From: Candidatus Bathycorpusculum sp.
GTDB taxonomy: Archaea > Thermoproteota > Bathyarchaeia > Bathyarchaeales > Bathycorpusculaceae
Assembly (NCBI GenBank): GCA_009778385.1
Contig: WRJX01000093.1
Location: 1-38,863 of the forward strand
Length of the DNA stretch: 38,863 nt
Direction: 5' to 3'
Made by a program: the position numbers and the translations under genes. Below the pieces are notes generated by a model that saw only the letters and a list, made by a program, of their open reading frames with translations, made no database searches and had not been told where the DNA came from. Positions 15,005 through 24,264 of the stretch are shown here, one piece after another (position 1 is the first letter of the stretch; the number at the start of each line of letters is the position of its first letter).

Positions 15005-17277
15005 TAGAGGAATTCATTAAACGCATTAAGCAGTCGCGCTCTTACAAAAAACAGATTGTACACATAGAAAAATTGCCTGCCCATAGTGTTAACTTTGGCG
15101 AACTTGAAAAGCCTCTACCTGAAAGCTTACAAAAAGTTTTGCTAAATCGAAAAATCCAGCTCTATTCACACCAAGCTCAAGCAATTAATGAAGCTAGACG
15201 CGGAAAAAACATAGTTATAACTACCCCAACAGCTTCAGGTAAGACCCTATCATTCAACATTCCCGTCCTAGAGGCTCTAGCAAACCATGAAAAAGCAACT
15301 GCTCTATACATCTACCCAACAAAAGCCCTATCCAATGACCAACTTAAAGTTTTAAAAGAACTAGAAAAAGAAAGCGGGATAAAAGCGGATGCTAACATCT
15401 ACGATGGAGATACTCCTCAGCATCAACGGGCAAACATAAGAGAAAACTCTCGAATCATCCTTACCAATCCCTATGGATTACATCAATATCTTCCATGGCA
15501 TTACAAATGGCGCGTTTTTCTTCAAAATCTAAGATTCATCGTAATAGATGAAGCCCACGTTTACCGAGGAGTATTCGGTTCAAATGTGGCTATGGTAATA
15601 AGACGCTTACTGAGAATCTGCAATCGTTATCATGCAAATCCTCAAATTATCCTCTCCTCGGCAACAATTGCCAACCCCGAAGAGCACGCCAAAAGACTCA
15701 CCGGAAAAAACTTTACAGTAATATCAGAGGACGGCTCGCCGAGAGGCAAGAAAGCATTTGTTTTTTGGAACCCACCCCTCACAAACTCAACTAATAACAA
15801 TAACCTTAGAAGATCAACTCATCAAGAAACCAAAGACCTTCTTACATATAGCGTGTTACAAAACTTGCAAACTCTTTGTTTTACAACTTCTAGACAGATG
15901 GCAGAATTAATTACTAGATGGACTAAAGAGGAACTCACAAAAAGATCCAAACCTATTGACGTTGTTACTGCATATCGTGCAGGTTATCTACCTCAAGAAC
16001 GTCGCGATATAGAAAACAGGCTAAAAAACAAAAAATTAATTGGTGTAGTCTCAACCAATGCCTTGGAACTTGGCATAGACATAGGTTCCCTTGACTCAGT
16101 TATAATCTCAGGTTACCCTGGAACAGTCATTTCAACTTGGCAACAGGCCGGAAGAGCAGGCCGAAGCAACTCAGAGTCACTTGTAACCCTAGTCGCCTAT
16201 CAAAACCCTCTTGACCAATATTTCATGAAACACCCAATAGACTTCTTTGGAAGACCACATGAGCAAGCAATAATAGATCTTCACAACCAATACATCACCT
16301 TAGGCCACATCATGTGTGCAGCCAGCGAGTTACCCATAAATGATGAACAGGACAAACAATTTTTCCCCGAACTCCTATCAGAAAGCATCCAAGCCCTAGA
16401 ACAAAAAAAACTAGTCAAAAAAACACCTCGCGGATGGGTCTACTCAGGAACAGCAAGAACAACTGAAGTTGTAAGCCTTGAAAACATCCCCGGTAAAACA
16501 GTCACCGTCCTCTGCAACGAGAAGCTACTTGAAACTTTGCCATTAAACAAAGCCTATGAAGAAGCACATGCCGGAGCAGTTTTACTACATCAAGGGGAAA
16601 CATACCTTTGCGAAAGCCTAGACATCGACAAATTAATAGCCAAGGTAAAACAGAAAAACGTTGACTACTACACTGAAACACTAAAAGACGTTGACGTAAC
16701 AATCAGCAAAATATACAAAGAAAACGATATAGGCACAAAAATAGGTTTAGGAGAACTATCCATTACCGAAATATACCATACATACCTCACCAAAACACAC
16801 GATGAAATTCTCAAAAAAACACCACTTGAGTTACCACCGCTAACTTTCTCAACGGTTGGCTTATGGTTTATCATCCCAAACAAAGTCAAAGAAGAAATAG
16901 AGAGCCAAGGCCTTGATTTCTATGGCGGCCTTCACGCAGTTGAACATGGCATGATAGCAATGTCACCAATCTTTGCAATGTGCGACCGATGGGACATCGG
17001 CGGATTATCAACACCCCTACACCCAAACACTGGAGAACCAACAATTTTCATCTACGATGGCTTTGAAGGCGGAATTGGCATATCAGAAACCCTACACTCA
17101 AAAATGAAACTTCTATGGGAAAAAACCTTAGAACTCATAGAAAACTGCGAATGCAAAGAAGGATGTCCCTCATGCATATACTCACCAAAATGTGGTAACG
17201 AAAACGAACCTCTAGATAAAAAAGCAGCAAGCAACATATTAAAAGAACTATTGAAGTTATGCACCACCAGCGAATAA
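15001..17277 (+). CDS. YprA/MrfA-like DEAH helicase with C-terminal four-cysteine cluster
   Basis: About 758 aa; the ATG at 15001 forms an ATGA overlap with the preceding stop and has GAGG 7 bases upstream (an ATG 6 bases earlier is in frame). Counting from that earlier ATG, superfamily 2 helicase motifs are Walker A TPTASGKT (78-85), DEAH (185-188) and SSAT (221-224), with STNALELGIDIG and QQAGRAGR in the second RecA domain. The C-terminal region matches the DUF1998-type module, with a Cys cluster at about 718-733 (CECKEGCPSCIYSPKC). Bacterial YprA/MrfA has the same layout. The enzyme is predicted to unwind or translocate on damaged DNA and hand it to the exonuclease encoded just before it. 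Confidence 0.93.
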   Translation: MIEEFIKRIKQSRSYKKQIVHIEKLPAHSVNFGELEKPLPESLQKVLLNRKIQLYSHQAQAINEARRGKNIVITTPTASGKTLSFNIPVLEALANHEKATALYIYPTKALSNDQLKVLKELEKESGIKADANIYDGDTPQHQRANIRENSRIILTNPYGLHQYLPWHYKWRVFLQNLRFIVIDEAHVYRGVFGSNVAMVIRRLLRICNRYHANPQIILSSATIANPEEHAKRLTGKNFTVISEDGSPRGKKAFVFWNPPLTNSTNNNNLRRSTHQETKDLLTYSVLQNLQTLCFTTSRQMAELITRWTKEELTKRSKPIDVVTAYRAGYLPQERRDIENRLKNKKLIGVVSTNALELGIDIGSLDSVIISGYPGTVISTWQQAGRAGRSNSESLVTLVAYQNPLDQYFMKHPIDFFGRPHEQAIIDLHNQYITLGHIMCAASELPINDEQDKQFFPELLSESIQALEQKKLVKKTPRGWVYSGTARTTEVVSLENIPGKTVTVLCNEKLLETLPLNKAYEEAHAGAVLLHQGETYLCESLDIDKLIAKVKQKNVDYYTETLKDVDVTISKIYKENDIGTKIGLGELSITEIYHTYLTKTHDEILKKTPLELPPLTFSTVGLWFIIPNKVKEEIESQGLDFYGGLHAVEHGMIAMSPIFAMCDRWDIGGLSTPLHPNTGEPTIFIYDGFEGGIGISETLHSKMKLLWEKTLELIENCECKEGCPSCIYSPKCGNENEPLDKKAASNILKELLKLCTTSE

Positions 17278-17614
17278 TACTAGAAGCAATATAAAACCAA
17301 AAATGGCTTACATAGAACACCCAGAAGTTAGCTATTAACATACAAAGCATATAGCGCTTGTAAAATCAGAACAACTAAAAGTTAAACTGTGCAAACGTTA
17401 ACTTTGCGGTTTAAAAACCCATTAATCGAAGTGATCTCGAGTTGATCTTTTAAAATTTTGGCGCAGTTTAGTGGAGCATTTAGGGAAAAGATGGATGTTT
17501 TTGAACAGAAATTTTGGAGTATAATAAATTTTATATTGCACCAATAACAGTCCAATAATGTAAAGTGCAAACAATAGTGTTTGTACCATAAACGTTTAGA
17601 AGGAGTTGAAAGTA
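17278..17614. promoter_or_regulatory. Gap of 337 bp; probable promoter and leader of the CxxC protein
   Basis: No gene is seen. A TATA-like AATTTTATATTG at about 17527-17538 would start transcription near 17560 and give a leader of about 55 nt ending in AAGGAG. Apart from this the gap is AT-rich without clear structure. Confidence 0.35.
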
Positions 17615-17758
17615 GTGTCCGATAAAGAAATGCACAAGGCAACGTGTTCTGAATGCGGTCAAGAATGTGAAGTTCCATTCGTACCAGACCCAAGCAGACC
17701 AGTGTACTGCCGTGAATGCTGGTCAAAGAAACGCCCAGCAAGACCACGCAGATACTAA
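17615..17758 (+). CDS. CxxC-x17-CxxC zinc-ribbon protein (47 aa)
   Basis: A short gene starting at GTG 17615, with AAGGAG about 9 bases upstream. The protein has C11-S-E-C14, an exact 17-residue spacer, then C32-R-E-C35, and a basic tail (SKKRPARPRRY). This is the CxxC-x17-CxxC zinc-binding domain seen in small proteins of methanogens and relatives (TIGR04272-type, from memory). The pattern of four cysteines, the basic end and small size fit a nucleic-acid- or ribosome-associated role, but none is established. Its strong ribosome site suggests high expression. Confidence 0.85.
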   Translation: MSDKEMHKATCSECGQECEVPFVPDPSRPVYCRECWSKKRPARPRRY

Positions 17759-17901
17759 GCTTCTAAAGCTCTAGTTTGCCTAAATCCAATTTATTCTTCA
17801 TTTTTTCACGCTTGAACCAAACGGTTTTTTTAGCAGTATAACATGTGTGGTTGTACAAAAACTAAATATTGCTGGAAACAAATGTTTTCAGCGCGCAATA
17901 A

Positions 17902-17978
17902 GGGCCGATAGTTCAGCTGGTATGAACGCTTGACTTGCACTCAAGAGGTCGGGGGTTCAAATCCCCCTCGGTCCACCA
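17902..17978 (+). tRNA. tRNA-Ala (anticodon TGC)
   Basis: Full cloverleaf: acceptor stem GGGCCGA pairs with TCGGTCC, including the G3:U70 pair that marks alanine tRNA. The D arm begins at TAGTTCAGC, the anticodon stem CTTGA/TCAAG carries loop CTTGCAC with anticodon TGC, and the T arm is GGGGG-TTCAAAT-CCCCC. The 3' CCA is encoded. No intron. A TATA-like AAATATT at about 17862-17870 lies upstream at suitable distance. Confidence 0.97.
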
Positions 17979-18106
17979 ACAACTATCAAACACAAGTTTT
18001 ATGTCGAGCAAACTAACGACTTTTTCCTAAGAGTACCCGAAATTGATTCTAAAAAATCAAAAATTCTTTTTAACGAGCAATGATATTGAATCAAGAGCGA
18101 ACAGAA

Positions 18107-18307
18107 ATGCCTAAAGTAACTTATAATCCAGAAAAGGTTCAAAAACAGAAAAGGTCAATCGGTGCAGTAGCAGTTGTGCTTCTGTTAATTGTCACAATTT
18201 TAGCGCTCGTATTCAAATTTAATTTTATTGTTTGGGTTCTACTGGACTTGGCTATTTTTGGAGTTGCTAATTTACTATTACGAAGAGTTGGAAAAGTACC
18301 TCTATAG
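18107..18307 (+). CDS. Small membrane protein, two helices (66 aa)
   Basis: Starts at ATG 18107 (MPKVTYNPEKVQKQ); an in-frame ATG at 18080 is possible but a TATA-like stretch around 18067 favours the later start. After a basic N-terminal arm come two membrane helices (about residues 18-38 and 41-58) with a short turn, and a basic end. No family is recognised. It lies between tRNA-Ala and a coiled-coil protein gene on the same strand, with its own spacing, so it is probably a single transcription unit. Confidence 0.65.
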   Translation: MPKVTYNPEKVQKQKRSIGAVAVVLLLIVTILALVFKFNFIVWVLLDLAIFGVANLLLRRVGKVPL

Positions 18308-18472
18308 CAAGTGTGTCCCTGTAAAGAATGGTTCAAGTATAAAATAATTTTAAACTGAGACAAAATTTCTGTGTAGACAAGTTTTCGATGTTTAGTTGCT
18401 CAGCTACCTTAAATAAGAGCGTTACTGCTTGTTGGGCAAAATAAACAAACAGTATTTGAGGGGAAACTAGGT

Positions 18473-18904
18473 TTGGACGAAGTCTTGGAAATGTTAGACA
18501 AAACCACTAAAAGATTACAAAATTTACTTGAAGAAAAAAAGGCAACAATAAACAAGCAAGCAACAGCTTACGCTCAGACTTTACAGTCACCAACAACGAC
18601 ACAAGAGCAGAAAATTAAAATTTTTATAGCTAGAAACTTGGAACTTGACCGAATTGACCGGTTATCCTCTCAGTTAAGCCTGCTTTATACGCTTCAGATT
18701 TTCGCGTTCAAAGTAAAGGTGATGGAAGTGTCCCTTGGCAACGTTAGTGAACAGTTAACTAAGTCGGGGGTAATGCAGAAAAGCAGCGAGTTAGAAGATG
18801 TTAAAAAGAATATTGACGCACTCAAAATTCTGGTTGAAGCTCAATATGAAGCAATGAAACAAATACATGAAGACCAGAATAAAACGTTAAACTATATCTA
18901 TTGA
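18473..18904 (+). CDS. Helical coiled-coil protein of unknown function (143 aa)
   Basis: Starts at TTG 18473, with GAGGGG 9 bases upstream. The protein is almost entirely helical: an N-terminal amphipathic helix rich in Lys/Glu, a middle segment with hydrophobic faces (LSSQLSLLYTLQIFAFKVKVMEV), and a C-terminal coiled coil. Length and helix pattern recall small helical-bundle scaffold proteins, but no family motif is seen. There are no cysteines and no membrane segment. Confidence 0.7.
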   Translation: MDEVLEMLDKTTKRLQNLLEEKKATINKQATAYAQTLQSPTTTQEQKIKIFIARNLELDRIDRLSSQLSLLYTLQIFAFKVKVMEVSLGNVSEQLTKSGVMQKSSELEDVKKNIDALKILVEAQYEAMKQIHEDQNKTLNYIY

Positions 18905-19085
18905 CATCAATTTTTGGGCAACAAACTTGCCCATTAACATTTTTTCATACATAAACAACTAAAAAGTATCTTTGGGCTAACAGTAAATTTCAGCGATTAA
19001 CTGCGCAAGCCTTTTTAAGCAAATTATCCCCTAATCGCAAGTTCAGAATTATTAAAAAAATGTGTTTAGCGGTGCTGCCCAAAAT

Positions 19086-21713
19086 ATGAGCCAATGGCAT
19101 TCCAAACAAGCACAGGAAATCATTAACGATGCAGAAGTGAATCCAGAGATGGGTTTAACTGATGAAGAGGCAGCAAAAAGACTAAATCAGTATGGTAAAA
19201 ATAATCTAACCGAGGAACATCGGGTAAAATTTTTAGAAATTTTCAGGGAAGAAATCACTGAGCCTATGATTTTGTTGCTTTTTGCCATTGGTGTACTTTA
19301 TAGCGTTTTGGGATTTGTTACAGGTTCAGGTTTTATTGACGCTATAACAATTATAGTTATCATCATTTTGCTTGTCTTGGCTGAAGTTTATAACGAGTAT
19401 AGAGCTAAACATTCGATTTCCGCGTTGAAACAATTAGCACCACCAATTGTGCAGGTATTAAGAAACGGTCAAACTGTGATTATACAAACTGGTGATTTGG
19501 TACCCGGCGATATTGTGTTTCTAAAAGTTGGGCAACGGGTTCCAGCTGATGGCCGACTCTTGGAAGCTTATGGTTTAGAAGTTGATGAATCTAGTTTAAC
19601 GGGTGAATCTTTACCTGTAGCTAAGGATGCGACTGCGGTTTTAGCAGGTGAGACACGCATCACTGATCAAACTAACATGGTGTTCACAGGTACAGTTATT
19701 ACGAGGGGGCGCGGCAAAGCACTCATAACTGCCACGGGTATAAAGACAGAGTTGGGCAGAATTGTAGGCATAACTAAAGCTGGAAAAGAACCAAAAACAC
19801 CACTTCAGCTCTCTATGAAACAACTATCAAAGACACTTGTATGGGTTGCTTTATTTTTCAGCATCCTGATTCCGCTACTTAGCTATCTTAGAGGATTACA
19901 GTCTGACCCTGCAGAAGCTGTTCTGTATGGACTTTCATTGGCATTTGTTGTTATCCCAGAGGAGCTGCCCATTATAATCACTATGGTTTTAGGTGTCGGT
20001 AGTTATGCATTGTCACGTAGAGGCGCTATAGTAAAACGTTTACGCGCTGCAGAAACCTTGGGAAATGTCACTGTAATTGCCACTGATAAAACAGGTACTA
20101 TAACTGAAAACAAAATGCGAATTGAACATCTCTATTTTGACAGCAAAATCAAAGGCACAGGGGCTTTCCATGAAAATGAAAAAGCTGCATTAAAAACTGC
20201 GCTTTTAGCAAGTGATGGCATTAAACCCGACAGTGTGCACCTTGGCAACCCAATGGCTCAAGCAATTCTAGAACACCTAAAACAGAACGGCATAGATGCC
20301 TCAACTGTAGCTAAAGATTGGATTTTTAAAGATGAATACAGTTTTGACGTTAACCGCAAACTTGCCTCATACATTTACAAATACGGCAACGCCAATATTG
20401 TCCTATCAAGCGGTGCACCAGAACGTCTGCTGGCAAATTCGGTAAAAGTCTTGCTTCGCGGTGAAGAAACTCCTTTAACAGAAACTTTACGGATAGAAAT
20501 TTCACAGGCTATAACACAGATGGCGCGCGCTGGAGAAAGATTACTGGCGTTTGGTTACCATCGAATCAGTACTGAACAAACAGATAGCCAAACAAATATT
20601 GAACAAGACAGCGTTTTTGTGGGTATAATTGGTTTTATTGACCCCCCACGTAAAGAAACAAAAAACGTTATTCGAACTTGTCAGCAAGCAGGCATAAAGG
20701 TAGTTATGATTACAGGCGACCATCCAGAAACGGCAAAGGCAATCGCAACTCAAGTGGGTATAAACAGTAGCAACGTGCTCACGGGCATGCAAATCGCTCA
20801 AATGTCTGATGAAACCTTGAAAGAGGCCTTAAAGCGTACGTATGTGTTTGCTCGTGCTACACCTGAGGATAAATTAAGACTGGTTAAACTGCTTCGGGAA
20901 AACGGTGAAGTCGTTGCAGTTACAGGTGACGGCATTAATGATGCACCAGCCCTTAAAGAAGCACACATCGGTATTGCAATGGGCGTTCGAGGCACAGATG
21001 TTGCTAAGGAAGCTGCAGACGTGATTTTAACAAATGACAATTTTGCAGTCATAGAAACTGCTATAGACCAAGGACGCAAACTTAATAGCAACCTCCGAAA
21101 AGGTGTACGGTATTACCTTGCCTGTAAAGTTGCATTGGTATCAATCTTTCTTGTTCCAATAATATTGGGCATCCCCTTGCCGTTTGCGCCAATACAGATT
21201 ATTGTGCTTGAACTCTTCATGGATCTTGCTGCATCTGCCACATTCATTGCTGAACCAGCAGAAAAAGATTCAATGAAAAAGAAGCCAACAGAAAAAACAG
21301 AAAAATTCATGAATCAAACCATGACCAAAGGAATATTTGCGGGGGCAGCCAGCTTATTTGCAGCAGTCACAGCTATGTATCTGTTCACATGGTTTATTAC
21401 ACAAAATGTACCGTATTCACAGACGGTTGCATTCGCAACTTGGATGTTTGGACACATTTTCTTAGCGTTTAACTTCCGTTCAGAACAAACCCCACTGGTT
21501 AAACAGGGAGTGTTATCAAACAAGGTTATGCTACTTTGGGCGTTGCTAGCTATTATGATGTTGCTTATAGGCACAAACTTGGCATTCATACAACAAGCAT
21601 TGCAGATTACTAGCTTAAACCTAACTGACTGGGTATTAGTTATCTTGGTTTCGTTTGTTGCTACATTCTGGATGGAAATTAGAAAACTTGTACAGAGAAG
21701 CGACAACTTTTAA
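19086..21713 (+). CDS. P-type cation-transporting ATPase (P2A-like)
   Basis: About 875 aa from ATG 19086; the frame extends 8 codons upstream to a GTG, but the ATG matches the usual N terminus of the family. Intact motifs are TGES in the actuator domain (172-175), IPEELP in membrane helix 4 (290-295), the phosphorylated Asp in DKTGT (D334), TGDGINDAPALKEAHIG in the hinge and the C-terminal bundle of membrane helices. The motif set fits the calcium/manganese-pumping P2 group rather than copper or potassium pumps: there is no N-terminal metal domain and no CPC. It pumps cations out of the cytoplasm. The exact ion cannot be told from sequence alone. Confidence 0.92.
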   Translation: MSQWHSKQAQEIINDAEVNPEMGLTDEEAAKRLNQYGKNNLTEEHRVKFLEIFREEITEPMILLLFAIGVLYSVLGFVTGSGFIDAITIIVIIILLVLAEVYNEYRAKHSISALKQLAPPIVQVLRNGQTVIIQTGDLVPGDIVFLKVGQRVPADGRLLEAYGLEVDESSLTGESLPVAKDATAVLAGETRITDQTNMVFTGTVITRGRGKALITATGIKTELGRIVGITKAGKEPKTPLQLSMKQLSKTLVWVALFFSILIPLLSYLRGLQSDPAEAVLYGLSLAFVVIPEELPIIITMVLGVGSYALSRRGAIVKRLRAAETLGNVTVIATDKTGTITENKMRIEHLYFDSKIKGTGAFHENEKAALKTALLASDGIKPDSVHLGNPMAQAILEHLKQNGIDASTVAKDWIFKDEYSFDVNRKLASYIYKYGNANIVLSSGAPERLLANSVKVLLRGEETPLTETLRIEISQAITQMARAGERLLAFGYHRISTEQTDSQTNIEQDSVFVGIIGFIDPPRKETKNVIRTCQQAGIKVVMITGDHPETAKAIATQVGINSSNVLTGMQIAQMSDETLKEALKRTYVFARATPEDKLRLVKLLRENGEVVAVTGDGINDAPALKEAHIGIAMGVRGTDVAKEAADVILTNDNFAVIETAIDQGRKLNSNLRKGVRYYLACKVALVSIFLVPIILGIPLPFAPIQIIVLELFMDLAASATFIAEPAEKDSMKKKPTEKTEKFMNQTMTKGIFAGAASLFAAVTAMYLFTWFITQNVPYSQTVAFATWMFGHIFLAFNFRSEQTPLVKQGVLSNKVMLLWALLAIMMLLIGTNLAFIQQALQITSLNLTDWVLVILVSFVATFWMEIRKLVQRSDNF

Positions 21714-21761
21714 ACCATTAACCCCTCTTTACATGAAAAACAAATGCAGGGAAGATAGAGG

Positions 21762-22172
21762 TTGCCGATTAAGTATTTTGAGGCTCCAGAAATCAAAAAG
21801 CAAGTTGATCAGTTAGCAGTAGAGTGCGAATTTTACCATGTTGTACCCCAGTTCGTGTTCTGTGTTCGAAGCAAAGGCTCCAAAGCCAAACGCACCATTG
21901 CACGCATTCACGGATTGGGAAAAATCTGGCAAGGCGTCCTAAATCAGCCTCCAACCTACACCATTGAGGTCATCTCTGAAATTTTTGACAAAATGTCTCC
22001 CGAAGATAAAGAACGCGTTTTAATTCATGAATTGATGCATATTCCAGGCGGTTTCGGTGGCGGTTTTCGACCACACAAAGGGTATGTAGAACGCAAAAAC
22101 GTAGAAATGGTATATAAAAAATTGCAGCAGACAAGGGCCGCAAAGAAGCAAAAGAACCTATTATTCCCGTAA
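21762..22172 (+). CDS. Putative zinc metallopeptidase, HELMH type (136 aa)
   Basis: A 136-aa protein with the zinc-protease motif H89-E-L-M-H93 followed by a Gly-rich loop (GGFGGGFRPH) whose His105 is a likely third ligand. It has no signal peptide or membrane helix, so it should act in the cytoplasm. Small single-domain proteins with this motif order are common in archaea and related to phage-type putative metallopeptidases. The start is a TTG at 21762 with a weak AGGGA about 10 bases upstream. It lies 48 bp after the ATPase gene and 147 bp before topoisomerase IB. Confidence 0.8.
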   Translation: MPIKYFEAPEIKKQVDQLAVECEFYHVVPQFVFCVRSKGSKAKRTIARIHGLGKIWQGVLNQPPTYTIEVISEIFDKMSPEDKERVLIHELMHIPGGFGGGFRPHKGYVERKNVEMVYKKLQQTRAAKKQKNLLFP

Positions 22173-22319
22173 ACTTTGCAGTTTTTTACATTACATTTTT
22201 AAACCACGCAATAAATGGTAAGGCTGCAGATTCATCAGCAGAAAAATAAAAATCTAAGCATGCAAATAATGGCAAGGTTTACTGAAAATATTTACTTGCC
22301 AAAATTTGAGGTACAAATT

Positions 22320-23984
22320 ATGAAGCACGTTATGAAAAGTTTGAAACATAACGGAATTTACGTTCCTCCTTACGACCTTAAAGGATTCAACATTAAAATC
22401 CAAGGTCAAGCAATCACACTTACAGAAAAGTCTGAACCTATGGCAGTAGCGTGGGTACGCAGAACCTTATCAACCACAATAGCGCCACCAGACCAGATAT
22501 ATACTAAAAATTTTATGAAAGAATTTTTAGAACAACTAAAGAAAGAAAACCCCAACATAAACTATTTAGACACTTTTATGCCCAAGTATCTTGAAAGTAT
22601 AGGTAATTCTCAGGCAACCCAAGCCAATGGTAAAGGGCAACAATATGAAATTGATTTTAACGAAATAAAAAAATTCATCCTTGAAGAGAAAGCAAAAAAA
22701 GAAGCTGTAACCAAAGAAGAAAAGAAAAACCAAACAGAAGAACGTAAAATAAAACGGTTAGAGATGAAGGAGAAGTATGGTTACGCGGAAGTTGATGGAC
22801 AACGACTGGAAGTAGCCAACTGGACATCTGAACCGTCATGTCTTTTCGCTGGCAGAGGGGACCACCCGCAACGTGGCAGATGGAAGGAAGGACCAAATCA
22901 AGAAGACATTACGCTAAATCTTTCACCAGACGCACCTAAACCAGAAGGATGGAAAATCACTTGGGAACCTAACAAGATGTATGTCGCAAAATGGGTGGAT
23001 AAACTCACAGACAAAGTCAAATACGTCTGGTTTAGCGACACAGCATTTCTAAAGCAGAACCGTGAAAAAGAAAAGTTTCAAAAAGCTGAAAATCTTGGAA
23101 AGCAAATAGGCATAGTAGAGAAACATATTAACAAGAATCTTGAAGCAAAAGAGTTAGAACGCCGCAAAGTAGCAACTGTTGCCTGGTTGATTTTGGCGGT
23201 CAACATGAGGGTTGGCGATGAAAAAGACCCAGATGAAGCAGATACTGTTGGCGCTATTACACTTCGAGATGAGCACATAAATATTAAAGATAACAAGGTT
23301 ACTTTTGATTTCTTAGGTAAAGACAGCGTACGATGGGTAAAAACCATTCAGGCGCCACTTCAAGTAATAAAGAATCTGGAAGAGTTCAAAAAAGACAACA
23401 CTAAGCAATACCTCTTTGAAGGTATTGATAGCAAAAAAGTGTCAAGGTTCCTATCTGAAAAAGTACCCAAACTCACAGCCAAAGTTTTCCGTACTTGGAA
23501 ATGCACCAAAACTCTAAAAGAAGAACTTGATGGAAGCGGCGTAACTAAAGCAGATCCAGACTACAAAAAGAATTATGCAGCTAAAATGGCTAATCTCAAA
23601 GTTGCAGAGGTTGCAAACCACAAACGCAAAATTCCACCCACATTTGATGAACGACTAAAGAAGAAGGAAGAAGTTCTCAAAGACATGCACGCACAACTCA
23701 AAGCAAAGAAAGCAGAAGGCAAAAAAACCGAATCACTTGAATCACGCATTGAAAAGACAAAGCTAGATCTTGAATTAACAAAGCTCACCCGAGAATACAA
23801 CTTAGGCACCTCACTAAAATCGTATATTGATCCACAAGCATACGTGAAGTGGGCAAAGAAAGTAAAGTTTGACATAGTCAAATTCTACCCAACAACATTA
23901 CGTAACAAATTCAGCTGGGCACTTCAAGGCAAAACCAAAAAAGCAGTTCCGGATGACGAAGTGACAGAGTGCACGCCAGTATGA
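22320..23984 (+). CDS. top1B: DNA topoisomerase IB, eukaryote type
   Basis: About 554 aa from ATG 22320, chosen because GAGGT lies 7 bases upstream and the sequence then matches the family N terminus (LKHNGIYVPPYDLKGF). An upstream ATG at 22215 would add 35 atypical residues. Eukaryotic-type Topo I features: the GPNQEDITLN core region, VNMRVGDEKDPDEADTVG, where the first catalytic Arg sits, the helical linker near 23640-23780, and the active-site Tyr in LGTSLKSYIDP (Y502 from this start). It relaxes positive and negative supercoils by nicking one strand and forming a 3'-phosphotyrosine link. Among archaea this enzyme is known from Thaumarchaeota, Aigarchaeota and Bathyarchaeota-like lineages, so it is a lineage marker. 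Confidence 0.95.
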   Translation: MKHVMKSLKHNGIYVPPYDLKGFNIKIQGQAITLTEKSEPMAVAWVRRTLSTTIAPPDQIYTKNFMKEFLEQLKKENPNINYLDTFMPKYLESIGNSQATQANGKGQQYEIDFNEIKKFILEEKAKKEAVTKEEKKNQTEERKIKRLEMKEKYGYAEVDGQRLEVANWTSEPSCLFAGRGDHPQRGRWKEGPNQEDITLNLSPDAPKPEGWKITWEPNKMYVAKWVDKLTDKVKYVWFSDTAFLKQNREKEKFQKAENLGKQIGIVEKHINKNLEAKELERRKVATVAWLILAVNMRVGDEKDPDEADTVGAITLRDEHINIKDNKVTFDFLGKDSVRWVKTIQAPLQVIKNLEEFKKDNTKQYLFEGIDSKKVSRFLSEKVPKLTAKVFRTWKCTKTLKEELDGSGVTKADPDYKKNYAAKMANLKVAEVANHKRKIPPTFDERLKKKEEVLKDMHAQLKAKKAEGKKTESLESRIEKTKLDLELTKLTREYNLGTSLKSYIDPQAYVKWAKKVKFDIVKFYPTTLRNKFSWALQGKTKKAVPDDEVTECTPV

Positions 23985-24253
23985 GTATCAAAGAAACTGC
24001 TGACGGCTCTCTAATTACCATTTTTGTTAAACCCAACAGCCCCAAATTCAACATAGAAATAGATGATGACAAAATCATCATTTACGCCACGGAAGAACCA
24101 GAAAAAGGAAAAGTCAACAAAGAAATCCTTAAAGAACTAACAAAATTTTTTCACGCAAATGTTGAATTGGTTTCTGGTGCTACTTGTAGACAGAAACAAT
24201 TAGCAGTTGGAATTAAAAAAGCAGAGTTGGAACAGCTTTTAAAAGAAATATAA
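23981..24253 (+). CDS. DUF167 (YggU) family protein
   Basis: About 90 aa. The ATG at 23981 overlaps the topoisomerase stop as ATGA, so the two genes are coupled; a GTG 12 bases upstream is an alternative. Typical DUF167 sequence: ITIFVKPNSPKFNIE, then GKVNKEILKELTKFF with the conserved Lys/Asn, then VELVSGATCRQKQLAVG. Role unknown in the family. Convergent with aRF1, 11 bp between stops. Confidence 0.88.
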   Translation: MSIKETADGSLITIFVKPNSPKFNIEIDDDKIIIYATEEPEKGKVNKEILKELTKFFHANVELVSGATCRQKQLAVGIKKAELEQLLKEI

Positions 24254-24264
24254 AAAGTGTTTTC

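Noticed and set aside
17382-17747. 121-codon minus-strand frame over the CxxC gene
   Set aside because: It is the antisense of the well-supported 47-aa zinc-ribbon gene, which has a perfect motif and ribosome site.
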